Below are positions 1 through 5,979 of a stretch of DNA of 9,446 bases, piece by piece. Origin of the DNA: Pseudomonadota bacterium (GTDB taxonomy: Bacteria; Myxococcota; Myxococcia; Myxococcales; Myxococcaceae); the NCBI GenBank assembly GCA_023424585.1, contig JAFADT010000858.1, forward strand, positions 1 to 9,446. Reading direction: 5' to 3'. Each line of letters begins with the position of its first letter. Within the stretch, counting starts at the first letter, position 1. A program made the translations under genes and the position numbers. The notes under the pieces are model-generated. The model ran no database searches, was not told the DNA's origin, and saw only the letters and a list, made by a program, of their open reading frames with translations.

Positions 1-1770
1 CGCGTAGCCCGTGAGCGCCCACGCTGCGGGGCTGGACTCGTCCATGTCGCGCGCGCGCTCGAGCTGTCGGAGCGCCTCCTCCAGCGAGGCGCCCGTGTCC
101 TGCGCGACGGCGCGCTTCGCGAGTTCCAGCGTCTCCGACAGCGTCTGGCCGCCCTGGCGGGAGCGGTAGAGGATGAAGAAGCCAGCACTCGCGCCCAGGA
201 AGATGAGCGCCACGAAGAGCGCCACGGTCTTCGCGCCATAGCGTTCGATGAGGGACTGCTTCGCCCGCTCCTTGGCGATCTTCTCGTGCATCTCGCGCTC
301 GTACTTCGCCGCGAGCGCCTCCGTGTCCTTCGCGTTGGCCGCCGCCTTGTTGCGCGCCGCGGCCGCCGCCAGCTCCGTCGCATCCGGGATGTCGTCCAGC
401 AGCGAGCGCTTGCCACCGCCCGGAGCCTGGGCCACCGGGGCGGGCGTCACCGGCGCGACCGCGCGAGGCCGCACCGCCTCCGGCGGCGGAAGGTCTCCGA
501 GCAGTCCGCCGCCCTGGGACGCGGAGGGCGCCTCTTCGGGAGGCGCGTCTGGAAGGTCCGCCAGCATCCCGGCCTTGCGCCCATGCCCAGAGGCGCCCGG
601 ATCCGCGGACACGGAAGAGGCCCCCGCGCTTGGATCCGACGGCGCACCGTCCGCCGCCTCACGCGCCGGATCCACGCCGCCGCCCAACCCTGGTTCCTGG
701 CTCGGATCCGCTCCGGCGCCCGACGCCGCGCGTCCCCGCCCCGAGCCCGGCTCCGCTCCGGCACCCGACGTCGCGTTCCTCCTACCCGAACCCGGCTCCT
801 GCCCCGGATCCGCTCCGGCGCCCGACGCCGCGTTCCTCCTGCCCGAGCCCGGCTCCTGCCCCGGATCCGCTCCAGCGCCCGACGCCGCGTTCCTCCTACC
901 CGACCCCGGCTCCTGCCCCGGATCCGCTCCAGCGTCCGACGCCGCGCGTCCCCGCCCCGAACCCGGCTCCTGCCCCGGATCCGACGGACTGCCCGCCGCA
1001 CGCCCACGTCCCGACGAACCCGGCTCGCGGCCCGGATCCGACGCCTCTCGTCCCCGCCCTGGATCCGCCGGGTCCACGGGGCTCGCGCCCCCAGCATCCG
1101 CTGGCACCGGTGTCCCGGAGGGAGCAATCGGCCCGCCATGCGCCTCGACGGCGCCAACCTTGGAGGCCTCCTGCGCATCCGTGCCCCCCGAGGGCGTCTC
1201 CGTCCGAGCAGGACGGCGCGGCTCCAGTCCGGCCGCCGCGGCGGCACGCGCCTCGAATGCGGACGGGTGCGCCTCCGACGCCGGCGGTTCCGACGCTTCC
1301 TCCGCGGGCGCGGCCGACGGGGTCGCCAGGGTGCCCAGGTCCTCGAAGATGGGTGCCGGTCCACCGGACAGCGCCTGCTGGGCCTGGTCCAACCACTGCT
1401 TCACGCGCCCGTTGTTGGGCTGCAGCGCCACGGCCTTGCGCAGAATCGGCAGCGCGGAGCGGTACAGGCCACGCTGCAGGAGCACGTCGCCAATCAGGTT
1501 GTAGGCATACGGGTTGTCCCGCTCGATGGCGATCGCCTGGTCGAACTGCTCCATCGCCTCCGCGGGCCGTCCCAGCTGGATGAGCGCCTTGCCCCACAGC
1601 ACCCGCCCCACGATGGAGGTGGGGTGGTGGGAGATGCCCTGCGTACACACCTCGATGGTGCGCTGCGCGTCTCCCTTCTCCAGCAACGCCTTCGCCAGCT
1701 CCACGAAGACGGAAGAGGTCGGGTCCTGCCGGAGGAGCTGCTCGTAACGCTCCACCATCGACTTGGCCAT
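1..1770 (-). CDS. TPR membrane protein with repetitive disordered linker (C-terminus outside window)
   Basis: The frame is open from the ATG at 1768-1770 to the left edge, giving 590 codons without a stop, so the gene is partial at its 3' end. Residues about 19-120 form three TPR units (for example a unit ending AMEQFDQAIAIERDNP). Residues about 125-455 are a Pro/Gly/Ala/Ser/Glu-rich linker, probably disordered, containing the 57-bp repeats. A charged, probably helical stretch (about 465-510, with KYEREMHEKIAKERAK) precedes one hydrophobic helix at about 515-535. TPR-like helices resume after it (about 540-590). With no N-terminal signal peptide and positive charge before the helix, the likely topology is N-terminus in the cytoplasm and C-terminus in the periplasm. 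GGAG lies 12 nt before the ATG, inside a palindrome. The function is probably a protein-interaction scaffold; I do not recognise a named family member. It is divergent from the lipoprotein gene. Confidence 0.85.
   Translation of the reverse strand, partial: MAKSMVERYEQLLRQDPTSSVFVELAKALLEKGDAQRTIEVCTQGISHHPTSIVGRVLWGKALIQLGRPAEAMEQFDQAIAIERDNPYAYNLIGDVLLQRGLYRSALPILRKAVALQPNNGRVKQWLDQAQQALSGGPAPIFEDLGTLATPSAAPAEEASEPPASEAHPSAFEARAAAAAGLEPRRPARTETPSGGTDAQEASKVGAVEAHGGPIAPSGTPVPADAGGASPVDPADPGRGREASDPGREPGSSGRGRAAGSPSDPGQEPGSGRGRAASDAGADPGQEPGSGRRNAASGAGADPGQEPGSGRRNAASGAGADPGQEPGSGRRNATSGAGAEPGSGRGRAASGAGADPSQEPGLGGGVDPAREAADGAPSDPSAGASSVSADPGASGHGRKAGMLADLPDAPPEEAPSASQGGGLLGDLPPPEAVRPRAVAPVTPAPVAQAPGGGKRSLLDDIPDATELAAAAARNKAAANAKDTEALAAKYEREMHEKIAKERAKQSLIERYGAKTVALFVALIFLGASAGFFILYRSRQGGQTLSETLELAKRAVAQDTGASLEEALRQLERARDMDESSPAAWALTGYA
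709..1065 (-). repeat. 57-bp tandem repeat array inside the TPR gene
   Basis: On the coding strand the unit encodes 19 residues, type DPGQEPGSGRRNAASGAGA. Full-length units begin at 1038, 981, 924, 867 and 810; a 9-residue partial unit precedes them (1065-1039) and a 15-residue unit lacking the first four residues follows (753-709). The three middle units (924-754) are almost identical at DNA level. Each full unit carries GGATCC; copies at 806, 863, 920, 977 and 1034 are exactly 57 bp apart, and further copies lie at 599, 632, 668, 704 and 1061. The reading frame is kept throughout, so copy-number change would alter linker length without breaking the protein. Confidence 0.9.
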
Positions 1771-1773
1771 GTT

Positions 1774-1785
1774 GAGTCGCGACTC
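1774..1785. promoter_or_regulatory. 12-bp perfect palindrome in the leader of the TPR gene
   Basis: GAGTCGCGACTC is a perfect palindrome ending 3 bp before the ATG of the minus-strand TPR gene, and it overlaps the GGAG that is the only Shine-Dalgarno-like sequence there. It sits in the 92-bp divergent spacer between the TPR gene and the lipoprotein gene. It could be a repressor site or chance; no -10/-35 pair is convincing nearby. Confidence 0.3.
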
Positions 1786-1862
1786 CGGTGCGGTTGGCGG
1801 GGGAGCGCGGACCATACCACTGCCCTCGTCCGTTCCGCCCAGCGGCTGGTAGCGTCGCGCGC

Positions 1863-2303
1863 ATGAAACGCCTGCCTGCCGTGATGGTCGCCCTGGTCCT
1901 CGGTGGGGCCTGTGCCCACACCCCTCCCAAGGGAGACCTGGAAGCGCTCCAGCCCGTCGTCGAGGGCTTCCACAAGAACCTGCGCTGGAGGAACTACCGC
2001 GCCCTGTCCAGCTTCATCGTCCCCGAGGAGCGCAAGGACTTCGAGCGCCAGCGCCGGGAGCTCCACGACGACCGCGACCTCACCGTCACCGACTACGAAA
2101 TCGAGGACGTGAAGCTCTCCGACGACGGCCGCCGCGCCACCGTCCACAGCCGCATCCAGTGGATGCGCCTGCCCTCCGCCACCGAGCAGACCGACGCCGT
2201 CACCTCGGAGTTCATCTTCCGGGACGGCGTCTGGCTGCTGGAGAAGCAGCAGTCGGGCCCCTTCGCGGGCGAGCTGGAGCCACGGGAGACGCCGTCCCCG
2301 TAG
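1863..2303 (+). CDS. Small probable lipoprotein, NTF2/SnoaL-like in appearance
   Basis: This encodes 146 residues. The first 17 (MKRLPAVMVALVLGGAC) look like a lipoprotein signal: two basic residues, a hydrophobic core and Cys17 followed by a polar stretch. The lipobox is imperfect, with Gly at -3 and Leu at -4. The mature part has alternating helix and strand character, with a helix near LEALQPVVEGFHKNL and later strands such as EFIFRDGVWLLEKQ. This is reminiscent of small NTF2-like domains, which bind small ligands or are purely structural; that assignment is tentative. I chose the ATG at 1863 because an upstream GTG at 1788 would bury the signal peptide. No strong ribosome site precedes it. 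The likely location is the outer or inner membrane, facing the periplasm. The role is unknown. Confidence 0.8.
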   Translation: MKRLPAVMVALVLGGACAHTPPKGDLEALQPVVEGFHKNLRWRNYRALSSFIVPEERKDFERQRRELHDDRDLTVTDYEIEDVKLSDDGRRATVHSRIQWMRLPSATEQTDAVTSEFIFRDGVWLLEKQQSGPFAGELEPRETPSP

Positions 2304-2308
2304 CCCGC

Positions 2309-2352
2309 AAAAAAGTCGCCCACCGTCTCGGGGCCGGCCGAGACGATGGGCG
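2309..2352 (-). terminator. Intrinsic terminator, minus strand
   Basis: A 15-bp stem (2317-2331 with 2338-2352) closes on a 6-nt loop and is followed, reading minus, by AC and six T (2314-2309). The one non-Watson-Crick pair (2323/2346) is a G-U wobble in minus-strand RNA but a C-A mismatch in plus-strand RNA, and only the minus strand has a T run. Both facts give the direction. It ends the candidate small RNA and possibly read-through from the SDR gene. The T run starts 6 bp after the lipoprotein stop codon. Confidence 0.85.
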
Positions 2353-2354
2353 TC

Positions 2355-2377
2355 GAGGGTTCCCCCATGGAACCCCC
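2355..2377 (-). other. Middle hairpin of the candidate small RNA
   Basis: On the minus strand, nine pairs form between 2369-2377 and 2355-2363 around the loop AUGGG; the pair 2376/2356 is G-U. On the plus strand the stem is interrupted at that position. G-rich runs flank it (GGUAGGGGG just 5' and in the loop), so the loop or flanks could pair with C/U-rich targets; that is inference. Confidence 0.6.
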
Positions 2378-2445
2378 TACCAGGGTGACGATGTCGCGCG
2401 GTACTTCCGGCCCGCTGCGGCGCCGCCGTGTTGCTTGGTTTCTAG

Positions 2446-2462
2446 AGCAATGCCGATGCCAA
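2446..2462 (-). promoter_or_regulatory. Sigma-54 (-24/-12) promoter
   Basis: On the minus strand the sequence is TTGGCATCGGCATTGCT. Against the RpoN consensus YTGGCACGrNNNTTGCW it matches at all positions except two (C to T, G to C after TGGCA). The invariant GG (2460-2459) and GC (2448-2447) are separated by exactly 10 nt, as the sigma factor requires. It points into the structured non-coding stretch that ends in the intrinsic terminator, with transcription predicted to start near 2435. Confidence 0.72.
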
Positions 2463-2548
2463 CCTCCGCGCCCCCTCCCCCACCCCGGGGTTCCCACGGA
2501 AAATCAGGCACTTGCCGGACCTCATTCCCCGCCACCACCGCCCCATGT

Positions 2549-2564
2549 CTGACAGTGTTGTCAG
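2549..2564. promoter_or_regulatory. Palindromic site UAS-1, CTGACA-N4-TGTCAG
   Basis: CTGACA-GTGT-TGTCAG is a perfect 6+6 inverted repeat with a 4-bp spacer, centred about 121 bp upstream of the predicted small-RNA start. Sigma-54 promoters need an enhancer-binding protein, and these usually bind paired dyads about 80-200 bp upstream, so the position fits. The site lies between the SDR stop codon and the sigma-54 promoter. Confidence 0.6.
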
Positions 2565-2593
2565 GTCGTCCCTGGCACCCCGCCACGTCCCCT

Positions 2594-2609
2594 CTGACAC
2601 GCATGTCAG
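2594..2609. promoter_or_regulatory. Palindromic site UAS-2, CTGACA-N4-TGTCAG
   Basis: CTGACA-CGCA-TGTCAG has the same arms as UAS-1 with a different spacer, 45 bp further upstream and centred about 166 bp before the predicted start. Conserved arms with a diverged centre are what a dimeric protein contacting only the arms would leave. Reading minus, it lies just after the SDR stop codon (2642-2644). Confidence 0.6.
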
Positions 2610-2641
2610 GCAGCGCAGGCAGGGCCCCGAAAAGCCACCAG

Positions 2642-3604
2642 CTAGTCCCCGATGACGGAGCGGATGGTGTCGCGCATGGAGTGGCGGGCCTTCCAGCCCA
2701 CGTCCTGGACCCAGCGGTTGCCATCCACGGCACAGAGGAACTGGATGTGGTCCAGCTCCGGCGGCGGGAAGTTGGCCAGCCGGTAGCGGAACATCAGGCC
2801 CAACAGCGGCCGGGCCACGGGGTGCGGCACGGGGATCGCGGTGTGGCCCAGCTCGCGCAGCACCGCGGACAGGGGCACCTGGCCGGGGCCCACGACGTTG
2901 TAGACGCCCTTGGGCTCCGGGCGCAGGGCCTCCACCATGGCGCGCGCGACGTCCTCCACGTGGATGAGCTGCACCATGGGGTCGAAGCCCGCCATCGTCC
3001 ACGGGTGACGCAGCCGCAGGTAGTTGGACGGCGCGTTCTTGATGGTGGGCCCCACGATGTGGACGGGCCGCAGGATGACCGTCTCGATGTCGGGGTGCTT
3101 CCAGAAGAAGCTGTGCGCCAGCATGTCTACTTCGATGAGGTCTCGCACGCCGGAGAAGCGGCTCGCGGCCATCAGCGGCGCGTCCTCCGTGAGGAAGTTG
3201 GAGTTGTCCGGGCTGGGGCCGTAGACGTTCGCCGAGGACAGCACCACCACCTTCTTCACGCCGTACTTCGCGCAGTACTCCAGCAGGCGCGTGGTCCCCA
3301 CGACGTTGAACGAGTGGTGCTCCTCCTCGCTCATGCGCGGGTCATGCATGATGCCCATGTGGATGACGGCGCGGACCTCGTTCTTGCGGAAGACGTCCTC
3401 CGCCTTCTTCTTGCGCAGGTCCAGCTGGTGCATCTCGACGTCCTTCGGCTTCCCGATGAAGGGGCGCCGGTCGATGCCGATGATGCGCTCGCGCTTGTGC
3501 AGCAGCTTGGCCAGCGTGCGGCCCAGGTTGCCGCTGATGCCGGTGACGACGACGGCCGGGCGCTTGTCCGCGACGGCGTCCTTCTCTTCGTTCGAGGCGC
3601 TCAC
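2642..3604 (-). CDS. NAD-dependent epimerase/dehydratase-like protein (atypical extended SDR)
   Basis: This encodes 320 residues from the GTG at 3602-3604, whose GTGA overlaps the TGA of the upstream acyltransferase gene; that overlap decides the start. The Rossmann fold is clear: TGISGNLG (21-28) for the dinucleotide, Asp45 at the end of the second strand (usually NAD preference), the DL pair at 62-63, SSANVYG (123-129) and LRPVHIVGP further on. The expected catalytic YxxxK, which should follow SSANVYG by about 25 residues, reads F150-S-G-V-R154, so Tyr and Lys are both replaced. It may therefore be a non-catalytic or differently acting SDR: a sugar-nucleotide or lipid binder, or a regulator. 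Its partner gene suggests a membrane lipid or glycolipid substrate (inference). It is probably cytoplasmic or at the inner membrane face. Confidence 0.9.
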   Translation of the reverse strand: MSASNEEKDAVADKRPAVVVTGISGNLGRTLAKLLHKRERIIGIDRRPFIGKPKDVEMHQLDLRKKKAEDVFRKNEVRAVIHMGIMHDPRMSEEEHHSFNVVGTTRLLEYCAKYGVKKVVVLSSANVYGPSPDNSNFLTEDAPLMAASRFSGVRDLIEVDMLAHSFFWKHPDIETVILRPVHIVGPTIKNAPSNYLRLRHPWTMAGFDPMVQLIHVEDVARAMVEALRPEPKGVYNVVGPGQVPLSAVLRELGHTAIPVPHPVARPLLGLMFRYRLANFPPPELDHIQFLCAVDGNRWVQDVGWKARHSMRDTIRSVIGD

Positions 3605-4455
3605 CAGAACACACCCCGGCGTTCCTTGAGACCCTGGTGGAGCATCGCCTGGATGGAGGCCTTCACGGTGCGCACCTTCTTGTCCAGCTCGCTGTCCTCG
3701 TCGTCCGCGCGGCCGGTGAAGTGGAGCGCGTCGCCGAAGTAGATGCGGTACTTCGTGGGCAGCGGGAAGGGCGTGCCCGTGGGGGTGATGGGGAAGGACG
3801 GGAAGCCCAGCAGCTTCGCCACGGGCTTCAGGTTCATCAGCGCGGGGGCCTGCTCCTCCGCGCCCACCACGGCGATGGGCACGATGGGCGTGTTCGTCTC
3901 CAGCGCCAGCCGCATGAAGCCCAGGCCGAACTCCTGGAGCTGGTAGCGCTGCGGCCACAGCTTGTTGAGCCCGCGCGTGCCCTCCGGGAACACGAGGATG
4001 GCCTCCTCCGCCTCCAGGAGCCGCCGGCAGTTCTCCGGCGTGCCGACAATCTGGCCCACGCGCGCCATGAACGTGGAGACGTACGGCAGGGACGGCACCC
4101 ACTTCTCCACCATGCTGCGGATGGCGCGCGGCGGGTTGCCCTCCACCATCAGCGCGATGCCGATCATCGCGCCGTCCAGGGGCAGCTGGCCGGAGTGGTT
4201 GGACACCAGCAGCACGCGGCCGGCGGGGACGCGGTCCGCGCCGTAGGCCTCCACGCGGAAGTAGTGGCGGTAGAGCCACATGAACGGGGCGATGGCGGCC
4301 AGGCTGTAGTCCAGGTTGAACCCGAACGGATCCACCCCGTACTCGTTCTCCGTCCGGGCCAGGGCCTGGAGTTGGTCGGACTGCTGCGGGCCCGCCATGC
4401 GCTCGGTCCAATCGCGCAGGCCCTTCTTCACCTTGTCGCTGAAACGCTCCAGCAT
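3601..4455 (-). CDS. PlsC-type 1-acylglycerol-3-phosphate acyltransferase family protein
   Basis: This encodes 284 residues from the ATG at 4453-4455. AGAG about 7 nt upstream supports that start over one 16 codons earlier. Family motifs: SNHSGQLPLD (85-94), in which the catalytic His87 and Asp94 are six residues apart rather than the classical four, a form seen in DGAT/MGAT-like bacterial members; FPEGTRG (156-162), the acceptor phosphate-binding motif; and TPIVPIAVVGAEE (189-201). A hydrophobic segment near 50-66 could associate with the membrane. The family transfers an acyl group from acyl-CoA or acyl-ACP to a lysophospholipid or related acceptor at the inner membrane; the acceptor here is unknown. 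It is the first gene of a two-gene operon, with a 4-bp overlap to the SDR gene. Confidence 0.9.
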   Translation of the reverse strand: MLERFSDKVKKGLRDWTERMAGPQQSDQLQALARTENEYGVDPFGFNLDYSLAAIAPFMWLYRHYFRVEAYGADRVPAGRVLLVSNHSGQLPLDGAMIGIALMVEGNPPRAIRSMVEKWVPSLPYVSTFMARVGQIVGTPENCRRLLEAEEAILVFPEGTRGLNKLWPQRYQLQEFGLGFMRLALETNTPIVPIAVVGAEEQAPALMNLKPVAKLLGFPSFPITPTGTPFPLPTKYRIYFGDALHFTGRADDEDSELDKKVRTVKASIQAMLHQGLKERRGVFW

Positions 4456-4545
4456 GGGCCCGCTCTTAGCACCCCCGCCCGCACACCGGGAGTGGGCCGA
4501 CAACCCGCGAGGCCCTTCTGACGATAATCCGCCGGAAGGTCCCCC

Positions 4546-5979
4546 ATGCGCATCCCCACCAAGCCCTCCCCGCCCTCCCGGACGTCCGCCTCGGGCTCCA
4601 CCGTCGCCGCCACGGTGCTGACGCTCGCCTCCTCCGGTGCCGCCGCCGGGCGGCTGGCCTCCGACGTCAGCGACTTCCAGCCCCAGGCCGCCACGTCACG
4701 GATGGGCAACACAGTGGCGGTGAACACGCCAGCCTCCCAGCGGGCCAAGGCACCCGCCCTGGAGCGCTCCCCCTCACAGGCCGTGACCTTCGTGCGCGAC
4801 TTCAACGCGCGGCTGGACCTGCCGCCCGCGCGCCTGAAGGAGAAGCTGGCGCAGATGCGCGAGAGCCCCTCCGCCCTGTTCCGCGCCATGCCCGCCCTCT
4901 TCCAGGCGGACCTGCGCGGCCCGTACGCGCAAGCCGCGCGGCTGACGGACCGTCCCGCGCCGGACATCCGCGTGGTGGGCGACGCCCACGTGGGCAACCT
5001 GGGCACGTTCCGGGGGCCGGACGGCAAGGCGGTGTGGGGGCTCAACGACTTCGACCAGACGGGCACCGCGTCGCCGGAGGCGGACCTCACGCGCCTGGCC
5101 ACCAGCGCCGTGCTCACCGCGCGCGAGGCGGGACTGTCCGCCAGCGAGCAGGCGAAGGCGGTGGAGGCGCTCGCCAGGAACTACTTCGAGACGCTGGAGC
5201 TGCTGGCGCACGGCGACAAGAACCCGGGGGCCTTCCTGGACAAGAAGGAGTCCTCCGGCCCGGTGAAGGACCTCATCGAGAAGGCGCGCGACGCGTCCGC
5301 GAAGGACGCCCTGTCCAAGTACGTGAAGCTCGACGGCGCGAAGGGGCCTCGCTTCGTCAACTCGGACACGCTCAAGCCGCTGGACGCGGAGCGCAAGGCG
5401 GCGGTGCGCACCGCGCTGGCCTCCTACGAGAAGACGCTGGACGGCACGGAGGGCGTGGCCGTGCCCTTGAAGGTGCTGGACCTGGCGGAGCGGCTGGACG
5501 CGGGCGGCAGCAGCTACGGCCTGGAGCGCGACTACGTGCTCCTGGGCGCGGCGGATCCGAAGGCGCCCCCGGTGCTGCTGGAGCTGAAGGAGCTGCTCGC
5601 CTCCGGGGTGACGTCGCCGCCGGTGCCCGCGAACGGCGCGGACGTGGTGAAGGCGCAGGAGGAGCTGGGCGGCGCGGTGAGCCCGCTCACGGGCGCGGTG
5701 ACCATGGGCGGCCGGGCGTTCCTCGTGCGCGAGGTGGAGCCGGAGAAGGACAAGCTGGACGACGCCGTGCTCGGGAAGAAGAAGTCCCTGCGCTCCACCT
5801 TCGAACAGGCGGGCGTCGTGCTGGCCCGGGCCCACGGCAACACGCAGGCGCAGGCCGCGCGCCTGGAGGACTGGGTGGGCCAGGACACGAAGGAGGCCAC
5901 GAAGCGGCTGGTCGCCTTCGCGCAGGCCTACGCGGATCAGGCCGAGGCGGACTGGAAGGCCCTCAAGGCCGCCCGCTGA
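4546..5979 (+). CDS. DUF2252 family protein, kinase-like motifs
   Basis: This encodes 477 residues; GGAAGG lies just upstream of the ATG with good spacing. The first 75 residues are Ser/Ala/Pro-rich and probably disordered, with no clear signal peptide. DUF2252 landmarks follow in order: a helical lead-in with FRAMPALFQADL (112-123); GDAHVGN (145-151), like the catalytic loop of aminoglycoside phosphotransferases; NDFDQT (167-172), like their metal-binding Asp motif; DLTRLATS (180-187); a Gly-rich DAGGSSYGLER (318-328); LELKEL (345-350) with Lys348; LVREVEPEKD (393-402); and LARAHGN (426-432). A phosphotransferase or nucleotide-binding activity is inference; the substrate is unknown. It is divergent from the acyltransferase gene (90-bp spacer) and tail-to-tail with the deacetylase gene with no spacer. 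Confidence 0.87.
   Translation: MRIPTKPSPPSRTSASGSTVAATVLTLASSGAAAGRLASDVSDFQPQAATSRMGNTVAVNTPASQRAKAPALERSPSQAVTFVRDFNARLDLPPARLKEKLAQMRESPSALFRAMPALFQADLRGPYAQAARLTDRPAPDIRVVGDAHVGNLGTFRGPDGKAVWGLNDFDQTGTASPEADLTRLATSAVLTAREAGLSASEQAKAVEALARNYFETLELLAHGDKNPGAFLDKKESSGPVKDLIEKARDASAKDALSKYVKLDGAKGPRFVNSDTLKPLDAERKAAVRTALASYEKTLDGTEGVAVPLKVLDLAERLDAGGSSYGLERDYVLLGAADPKAPPVLLELKELLASGVTSPPVPANGADVVKAQEELGGAVSPLTGAVTMGGRAFLVREVEPEKDKLDDAVLGKKKSLRSTFEQAGVVLARAHGNTQAQAARLEDWVGQDTKEATKRLVAFAQAYADQAEADWKALKAAR

Larger units (their letters stand above)
2309..2435 (-). ncRNA. Candidate sigma-54-dependent small RNA, about 125 nt
   Basis: The start is predicted 12 nt downstream of the -12 element of a sigma-54 promoter, near 2435, and the end is the T run of the intrinsic terminator. 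Structure that can be read by eye: a GC-rich 5' part containing the palindrome GCGGCGCCGC (2417-2426); a middle hairpin of 9 bp (2355-2363 with 2369-2377, loop 2364-2368) that uses one G-U wobble available only on this strand; and the 15-bp terminator hairpin. No credible protein frame fits. The RNA lies 3' of the SDR gene on the same strand, with its own promoter. The known precedent in myxobacteria is Pxr, a sigma-54-linked small RNA controlling fruiting-body development; whether this is pxr, a paralogue or something unrelated I cannot tell from the sequence. Confidence 0.6.

Noticed and set aside
599..1066. Ten GGATCC hexamers as a sign of a cloning artefact or special site array
   Set aside because: They fall in the GCG-GAT-CCG codons of the Asp-Pro repeat and are explained by it.
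248..1866. Long plus-strand and other-frame ORFs over the TPR gene
   Set aside because: They are antisense or out-of-frame readings of the repeat array; only the minus frame from 1770 gives TPRs and a membrane helix.
2093..2497. A minus-strand ORF starting inside the candidate small RNA (ATG in the middle hairpin loop, G-rich sequence before it)
   Set aside because: It would read through the terminator hairpin and T run and then antisense through the lipoprotein gene; the protein looks random. A very short leader peptide cannot be fully excluded.
2346..2552. A 68-codon plus-strand ORF in the 2304-2641 gap
   Set aside because: It has no ribosome site and no coding-type third-position bias, and it is explained by the non-coding elements on the other strand.
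2549..2609. The twin palindromes as a LexA (SOS) box or as terminators
   Set aside because: They do not fit the myxobacterial LexA pattern as I know it (no GTTCAG half), and the short stems lack T runs.
4497..4528. GATAAT (4523-4528) as a -10 box for the DUF2252 gene
   Set aside because: The start would fall on the ribosome site, leaving about 11 nt of leader, and no -35 lies at 16-18 bp.
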